Shown here: positions 33,184 to 35,763 of the stretch, piece after piece
Layout of the letters: each line of letters begins with the position of its first letter
Position numbering within the stretch: position 1 is the stretch's first letter
Assembly (NCBI RefSeq): GCF_014648655.1
Contig: NZ_BMRN01000053.1
Location: 1 to 35,763 of the forward strand
DNA from: Streptomyces atratus
GTDB lineage: Bacteria > Actinomycetota > Actinomycetes > Streptomycetales > Streptomycetaceae
Length of the DNA stretch: 35,763 bases
Reading direction: 5' to 3'
Position numbers and translations under genes: made by a program
The notes under the pieces: model-generated
Databases searched by the model: none
What the model saw: the letters and a program-made list of their open reading frames with translations, nothing else
What the model was told of the DNA's origin: nothing

Positions 33184-34089
33184 TCAGGACCGGTCCACCT
33201 CGTCGAGGAATGTCCGCATGACCTCCTTGAAGCGCTCCGGTTCCTCCAGATGCGGCAGGTGGCTCGATTCCTCGAAGATTTCCCACCGCGCGCCCGCGAT
33301 GTGATCCATGAAGGGCTGCACCGTGGCCGGCGTCGCCTCGTCGTATCGACCGGAGATGAGGAGCGTCGGAACGTTGATGTCAGGGCAGTGGTCGATGACC
33401 GACCAGTCGCGCAGGGTGCCGTTCACGTGGAACTCGCTCGGCCCGTTCATCGCGTAGTAGACCGTGGGGTCGTTGTACACCTCGTAGAAGGAGGCCAGGT
33501 AATCCCGCGGCCAGGGGCTGAGGCGGCACACATGGCGCTCGTAGAAGGGCCGCATAGCCGCGTAGTACTCGTCGGTGTCGGTGGTGCCGGCGGCCTCGTG
33601 CCGGAGGAGTGTTTCGTTGACGCCCGGTGGGAGCTGGTCCCGAAGAAGTTTGGCCTCCTGGAGCCAGAGGGGGTAAGAGGCGGGTGAGTTGGCGATGACC
33701 AGGCCCCGCAGTCCGGCCGGGCGTGACGCTGCGTGCCGGGTAATCAGCATTCCGCCCCAGGACTGGCCGAACAGTACGTAGTTGTCGGCTATGCCGAGGC
33801 GCTCCAGCAGGTTGTCGAGTTCCGCGGCGAACAGATCCACCGTCCAGAAGTCCGCCCGGCGGTCGGGCAGATGGGTGGAGCCGCCGTTCCCGATCTGGTC
33901 GTAGTGCACGACCGAGCGTGCGCCCTCCGCGAGATCGCTCAGGTTCTGGAGGTAGTCGTGCGTGGAGCCGGGTCCGCCATGCACGACGACGAGAGCAGGC
34001 CCGGCGGCGCGGAGATCACCCGTCACCCGATACCACGTCTCGTACTCGCCGAACGGCACGGTCCCCTTCGCGCTGGGTGCCACAGTCAC
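33184..34089 (-). CDS. Proline iminopeptidase-like alpha/beta hydrolase
   Basis: 301-aa hydrolase of the S33 proline-iminopeptidase family: oxyanion segment HGGPG (37-41), HYDQIGNGGS, nucleophile Ser110 in GQSWGG, catalytic Asp in SGRYDEAT and His in SSHLPHLEEPE. It would remove N-terminal proline or hydrolyse an amide/ester of a small molecule. GTG 34089 gives a protein of the family's usual length; an ATG at 34200 would add an uncharacteristic N-terminus. It follows the PKS gene on the same strand after 258 bp, so it may belong to the PKS cluster. Confidence 0.9.
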   Translation of the reverse strand: MTVAPSAKGTVPFGEYETWYRVTGDLRAAGPALVVVHGGPGSTHDYLQNLSDLAEGARSVVHYDQIGNGGSTHLPDRRADFWTVDLFAAELDNLLERLGIADNYVLFGQSWGGMLITRHAASRPAGLRGLVIANSPASYPLWLQEAKLLRDQLPPGVNETLLRHEAAGTTDTDEYYAAMRPFYERHVCRLSPWPRDYLASFYEVYNDPTVYYAMNGPSEFHVNGTLRDWSVIDHCPDINVPTLLISGRYDEATPATVQPFMDHIAGARWEIFEESSHLPHLEEPERFKEVMRTFLDEVDRS

Positions 34090-34263
34090 GTCACTTCGCC
34101 TCGCTTCGCGTCGCTTGCAGATGAGTTGGTGGGTCTCGTGTACGAGAGCCACAGCCGACTTCCCGGCATGCTGATTGCTGATGGGCCTGTTGGCGCTCAT
34201 CGGCCGTTGTGCTTCACTGCTCGATCGTTCGCCATGGCCCGGTCCTTCGCCTCGGCGGGAACC

Positions 34264-34284
34264 TCGTCGGGACCGGGCCGACGA
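34264..34284 (-). terminator. Hairpin downstream of the PKS gene
   Basis: TCGTCGG (34264-34270) and CCGACGA (34278-34284) form a perfect 7-bp stem with a seven-base loop, about 64 bases beyond the PKS stop on the minus strand. There is no T-run, so termination is only possible, not clear. I see nothing else in the 34090-34347 gap. Confidence 0.3.
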
Positions 34285-34347
34285 TCGCCGCCCGGCAGTG
34301 CTTCGGCTTTCCTGCGGCCCGCGCTGCCCTGTATGCATCGCTCATCG

Positions 34348-35763
34348 CTACTCGGCCGGAACGTGGAAGGCATCGGAGGCAAGCCACTCGTCGATGACGC
34401 GTGCGGTCTCCTCGGCCCTGTCCTCGACGAGGGTGAAGTGGTTGGCCCGTACCGTCCGCAGCGTGTGCGCGGCCTCCCACGGTTCTGCCCGGCCGAAGAC
34501 CAAATCGGGTGATGTGTCGTCGCCGTCCGGGACGAAGGACTGCGTGCACTGAACGAAGAGCACCGGGGAATCGACCGCGGTGAGCGGCAGCTGCGGAACC
34601 AGTTCCACCCAGCGTCCCATCGCGGAGAGCCTGCTGCTGTCGAACTGCCCGAACGCCGCTTCCTTGTCGAACATGCCCAGTGCCAGATCGTCCATGGGCA
34701 CACCGTCACCGCCGCCGTCGTGCACCTTGAAGGTGTCGAGCAGGATGACGCCCGCAGGACTCACACCGCATTCCTCTTCGAGGTACCCCGCGGTGGCGTA
34801 GGCGAGGGTTCCGCCCGACGAGTATCCGAGCAGGACGAACGGTTCGCCATCCGCGGCATCCAGCACGCTTCGGGCGAGCGCCTGGACCGCCGCGTCCGAC
34901 GATGTCGGCAGGCTCTCCCCCGCGACGAATCCGGGGACAGGCAGCGCCGAGATCTTGCGCCGGCCGCCGAAGTGGGACACCAGCCGCGCGTGCTGATGGA
35001 CGCCGCCCGTGGCCATGGGGGTGCTCAGGCAGATCAGATGTGGTCCGTCGGCAGAATCCGTGAGCCGTACGGCGGAAGGCAGACGGTCGATCTCGGCGGC
35101 CGAGGCGAAGCCCGGTCGAATACTGGCAGCGGCCTGCAGAAGCGCGAACCCCTTGTCGGCCTGTCCGGCCACAACGGCGGAATGAAACAGATCACGCAGC
35201 GTCTCGGGGGCCCGGCCGGTCGAGTGGGTAGCGGTCCCGGCCCTGACGTCGTCGGCTGTGTCGCCTGTACCGAAACGGGCTTCGTCGGCGTCCCGCTCAG
35301 CCGCGCGGCCGTCGTCCGCCTGGAGCCCGGAGGCCAGGAATTCCGTACGCAGGAGCCTGGCCAGCAGCGCGGGGCTCTTGCTGTCAAAGACCACCATGGG
35401 GGGCAGTCGTAGCCCTGTGTCCTTCATCAGTGCGTTACGGAGCTCCATCGCGCTCAGCGAGTCGAACCCCGACTCCAGGAAGTCACGCTCGGGGTCGAGA
35501 ACCTCCACGCTGCTGTGGCCGAGGAGAGTGGCCGCCCGTTCCATGACGAGTGACCTGAGGACGGCCTCCTGCTCGGCCTCTCCCGCCTGTGCGATCCGCT
35601 GCCGGAGCGATGCGGTGTCCGTCCTGGTGACGGAAGTGCGTCGTCGGGTGGTGGTGGGGGCGAGGTCGCGGAGGAGAGCGGGAATCGTGTCGGTGCGTGC
35701 ACGGAGGGCCGCCACATCAATGGGCAACGGAAGAACCGCCGCCCGGCCCGACGCCAGACCCGC
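34348..35763 (-). CDS. Modular type I polyketide synthase, C-terminal part (KR end, ACP, thioesterase)
   Basis: 471 codons are visible and the frame is open to the right edge. It enters with VLPLPIDVAALRA, the usual end of a ketoreductase domain, then a linker, an acyl carrier protein (ERDFLESGFDSLSAMELRN; Ser codon 35458-35460), an Ala/Asp-rich linker and a C-terminal thioesterase (GYSSGG, nucleophile codon 34819-34821; ANHFTLVEDRAEE with the catalytic His). It is therefore the last module of a macrolide-type synthase and releases the chain, probably by lactonisation. It most likely belongs to a neighbouring cluster rather than to the NRPS/terpene genes, which are 10 kb away and separated by the two-component system. 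Confidence 0.95.
   Translation of the reverse strand, partial: AGLASGRAAVLPLPIDVAALRARTDTIPALLRDLAPTTTRRRTSVTRTDTASLRQRIAQAGEAEQEAVLRSLVMERAATLLGHSSVEVLDPERDFLESGFDSLSAMELRNALMKDTGLRLPPMVVFDSKSPALLARLLRTEFLASGLQADDGRAAERDADEARFGTGDTADDVRAGTATHSTGRAPETLRDLFHSAVVAGQADKGFALLQAAASIRPGFASAAEIDRLPSAVRLTDSADGPHLICLSTPMATGGVHQHARLVSHFGGRRKISALPVPGFVAGESLPTSSDAAVQALARSVLDAADGEPFVLLGYSSGGTLAYATAGYLEEECGVSPAGVILLDTFKVHDGGGDGVPMDDLALGMFDKEAAFGQFDSSRLSAMGRWVELVPQLPLTAVDSPVLFVQCTQSFVPDGDDTSPDLVFGRAEPWEAAHTLRTVRANHFTLVEDRAEETARVIDEWLASDAFHVPAE

Overview
The window is GC-rich actinobacterial DNA, almost certainly from a Streptomyces or close relative. Supporting signs are the strong G/C third-position bias, GTG starts, a SARP-type regulator, an F420-type luciferase-like oxidoreductase, an in-frame rare TTA leucine codon, and the density of secondary-metabolism genes. 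I saw no tRNA, rRNA, CRISPR array, insertion sequence or integrase.

Region 1 (1-17453, minus strand) is a tightly packed operon read from right to left: type II thioesterase, carrier protein, TrpB2-like PLP enzyme, acyl-CoA-dehydrogenase-like flavoprotein, proline-type adenylating enzyme, esterase, SnoaL-like protein, crotonase, TauD/SyrP-like dioxygenase, then a large NRPS that runs off the left edge. Most junctions are ATGA/GTGA/TGATG overlaps or very short gaps. The stand-alone adenylating enzyme has the binding-pocket code DLFYLALVCK. With the flavoprotein and carrier protein it forms the known set that turns L-proline into pyrrole-2-carboxyl-S-carrier. The NRPS starts with a condensation domain, as expected if this pyrrole is its starter. 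Visible order is C-A-T-C-A-T-C-A; predicted monomers are a hydrophobic residue, a cationic residue and aspartate. The SyrP-like dioxygenase would fit beta-hydroxylation of the Asp.

Region 2 (17774-24763, plus strand) is a divergent six-gene operon: class I terpene cyclase, MpaB/DUF2236-type oxygenase, cysteine-synthase-like PLP enzyme, CaiB/BaiF protein with alpha-methylacyl-CoA-racemase residues, acyl-CoA ligase and a luciferase-like oxidoreductase. It ends at a strong hairpin terminator. The 320-bp space between the two operons looks like the main control region. Together regions 1 and 2 look like a hybrid pyrrole-peptide/terpene gene cluster that I cannot match to a known product.

Region 3 (24824-29061) holds a small DUF6875-like gene with a TTA codon, a divergent XRE-SARP-NB-ARC regulator and a cytochrome P450, probably regulation and tailoring for the cluster. 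Region 4 (29199-32845) is a NarL-type two-component system divergent from a two-gene ABC exporter. Region 5 (33184-35763) holds a proline-iminopeptidase-like hydrolase and the KR end-ACP-thioesterase tail of a modular type I PKS that enters from the right edge. That PKS is probably the end of a second, separate cluster.

All functions are read from motifs and gene order. No database search was possible.
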